A DNA stretch of 7,197 nucleotides from an uncultured Eubacteriales bacterium (GTDB lineage: Bacteria; Bacillota_A; Clostridia; Oscillospirales; Acutalibacteraceae). Both the position numbers and the translations under genes were made by a program. Position 1 is the stretch's first letter. Every line of letters begins with the position of its first letter. The DNA is taken from contig CAKSGI010000091.1 in the NCBI GenBank assembly GCA_934454005.1, positions 1 through 7,197 on the forward strand, read 5' to 3'. Positions 6,269-7,197 of this stretch are shown piece by piece. Below the pieces are notes generated by a model, which worked only from the letters and a program-made list of their open reading frames with translations, was not told where the DNA came from and did not search any database.

Positions 6269-6784
6269 TTACTCCTCTTTTAAAGATAACATATTTATTA
6301 TATAATCACAGACAATACTAGGTTCATAATTTGCACACACAATTATATCAGAAGCATTAGTATAAGTTTCTAACCGAGAATAAAAAAGTTTTTCAAGATT
6401 TTTTCTATCTTTTATAAGAGGCCTAGAAATATCATTTTTAAGTCTTATTTTAATCAAGTTTATTGATGCATTCAAAAACACTATTTTACCCATTTTCTTT
6501 AGTTCAACTATATTTTGTTTGTTTTCTAAAGATCCCCCTCCAAGAGATAAAACACACGGAGAAAAGCTAGACACATCTTGAATAACTCTACTTTCTAAAT
6601 CTCTAAAATAAGGTTCACCATATTCTTTGAATATTTGAGAAATTTGTAAGTTAGTTTTAAGTTCTATACACTCATCAGTATCAATGAACTCTAAGTTCAG
6701 TCTCTCGGATAATAGTTTTCCTATTGTTGTTTTTCCGCAACCCATAAATCCACATAAAATAATACTATAATCTACATTCTTCAA
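6269..6784 (-). CDS. aroK: Shikimate kinase
   Basis: Phosphorylates shikimate at the 3-hydroxyl with ATP. The protein (171 residues from the chosen start) is a P-loop kinase of normal length: Walker A GFMGCGKTT with Lys18, DTD (Asp37) for shikimate, FRDLE (Arg61), LGGGS (81-85), lid-region RPLI (Arg121) and RLETY (Arg137). Two tandem TTG codons could start it, at 6787 and 6784, and no in-frame ATG lies nearby. The second is preferred because it overlaps the aroE stop as TTGA, the same arrangement as tyrA/aroB, and lies 7 nt after a G5 run; the first leaves only 4 nt. The other start would add one leucine. It ends 2 nt before tyrA. Confidence 0.94.
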   Translation of the reverse strand: MKNVDYSIILCGFMGCGKTTIGKLLSERLNLEFIDTDECIELKTNLQISQIFKEYGEPYFRDLESRVIQDVSSFSPCVLSLGGGSLENKQNIVELKKMGKIVFLNASINLIKIRLKNDISRPLIKDRKNLEKLFYSRLETYTNASDIIVCANYEPSIVCDYIINMLSLKEE

Positions 6785-7197
6785 CAAAGTACCCCCGAAA
6801 AGGTTTTATTTATTTCGGCATTAGTTTCAAGATAAAGTTGTTTTATATCTTCCATACTAAAATCTGCACCAGTCCATATTTTATGCGCACAAACAGCCTG
6901 AAAAATTAACATATATAAACCGTTCGAATATTTTACATCATTCTCTTTAGCTATTTTGATAAACTTTGTTTCTTTAGGATTATATATCATATCAAAAACT
7001 GCGTTGCACTTTCTAATAACGTCCTCAGAAACCGGACAATTATCTATACCAGGATACATCCCAGCAGGTGTTGCATTTATGAGCAAATCAATATCAGAAT
7101 GTTCATTTAATAACGACTCAATTGTACAAGATGAAACTAATGGGGATATAACTGAATTTTTAATATCTCCTACAAGTGACGCTACGCTATTTAAACT
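6781..7197 (-). CDS. aroE: Shikimate dehydrogenase, C-terminal part
   Basis: Reduces 3-dehydroshikimate to shikimate with NADPH. The frame is open from the window edge to TGA at 6783-6781, giving 138 residues, about half the family length. The missing half would hold the shikimate-binding lysine and aspartate and the GxGGA nucleotide loop. Seen here are the end of the NADPH domain with DLLINATPAGMYPG (the family's NxTPxGM motif), a VFDMIYNPKETKFIKIA stretch matching the usual D.vY.P..T.ll..A, and GLYMLIFQAVCA with the glutamine that contacts shikimate. The TTG at 7086 is not a start; coding resemblance continues upstream. The stop overlaps the aroK start by 4 nt. The truncation is a window-edge effect, not a sign of decay. 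Confidence 0.93.
   Translation of the reverse strand, partial: SLNSVASLVGDIKNSVISPLVSSCTIESLLNEHSDIDLLINATPAGMYPGIDNCPVSEDVIRKCNAVFDMIYNPKETKFIKIAKENDVKYSNGLYMLIFQAVCAHKIWTGADFSMEDIKQLYLETNAEINKTFSGVLC
6792..6796 (-). promoter_or_regulatory. G5 ribosome-site candidate for aroK
   Basis: A run of five Gs inside the end of aroE lies 7 nt before the TTG at 6784-6782 and 4 nt before the TTG at 6787-6785. The spacing favours the second TTG. It resembles the G6 site of aroC in type and spacing. Confidence 0.5.

Noticed and set aside
1..7197. CRISPR array, mobile element, tRNA or rRNA, phage or defence genes
   Set aside because: I saw no direct-repeat array, transposase, terminal repeats, cloverleaf or integrase. 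The window is fully accounted for by housekeeping genes and two short intergenic regions.

Overview
The window is low-GC DNA (roughly 30% G+C by eye) with strong AGGAGG-type ribosome sites, near-consensus sigma-A promoters, several TTG starts, a DUF6483-type small protein and a SecD N-terminus of the clostridial type. It looks like an uncultured or gut-type Clostridia chromosome, possibly Oscillospirales. That placement rests on remembered family resemblance only. Every gene is on the minus strand, so transcription runs from position 7197 towards 1.

Positions 7197-1780 hold a very compact aromatic amino-acid operon, in transcription order: aroE (shikimate dehydrogenase, 5' part outside the window), aroK (shikimate kinase), tyrA (prephenate dehydrogenase), aroB (3-dehydroquinate synthase), aroA (EPSP synthase), aroC (chorismate synthase) and a stand-alone AroQ-class chorismate mutase. 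Junctions are 2-3 nt gaps, 4-nt stop/start overlaps, or in one case a 20-nt overlap. Together these genes take DAHP to 3-dehydroquinate (AroB) and dehydroshikimate to chorismate (AroE, AroK, AroA, AroC), then on to prephenate (chorismate mutase) and 4-hydroxyphenylpyruvate (TyrA). DAHP synthase, dehydroquinate dehydratase and prephenate dehydratase are not in the window. The operon promoter must lie upstream, beyond 7197.

Positions 1722-418 form a second unit with its own extended -10 promoter: a DUF6483-like small protein followed by a class I biotin-protein ligase (birA), ending in a clear intrinsic terminator at 418-442. The birA reading frame has no ATG, GTG or TTG upstream of its conserved biotin/ATP-site motif, which is the main oddity of the window. 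Positions 254-1 hold a near-perfect sigma-A promoter, a leader of about 70 nt with a 9-bp inverted repeat, and the first 49 codons of secD (or a secDF fusion).

The window is mostly ordinary housekeeping metabolism and I see no novel multi-gene system. The points worth a second look are the birA start, repeated G-run ribosome sites 7 nt before unusual or overlapping starts, an alanine at the glyphosate-site glycine position of EPSP synthase, and the inverted repeat in the secD leader.
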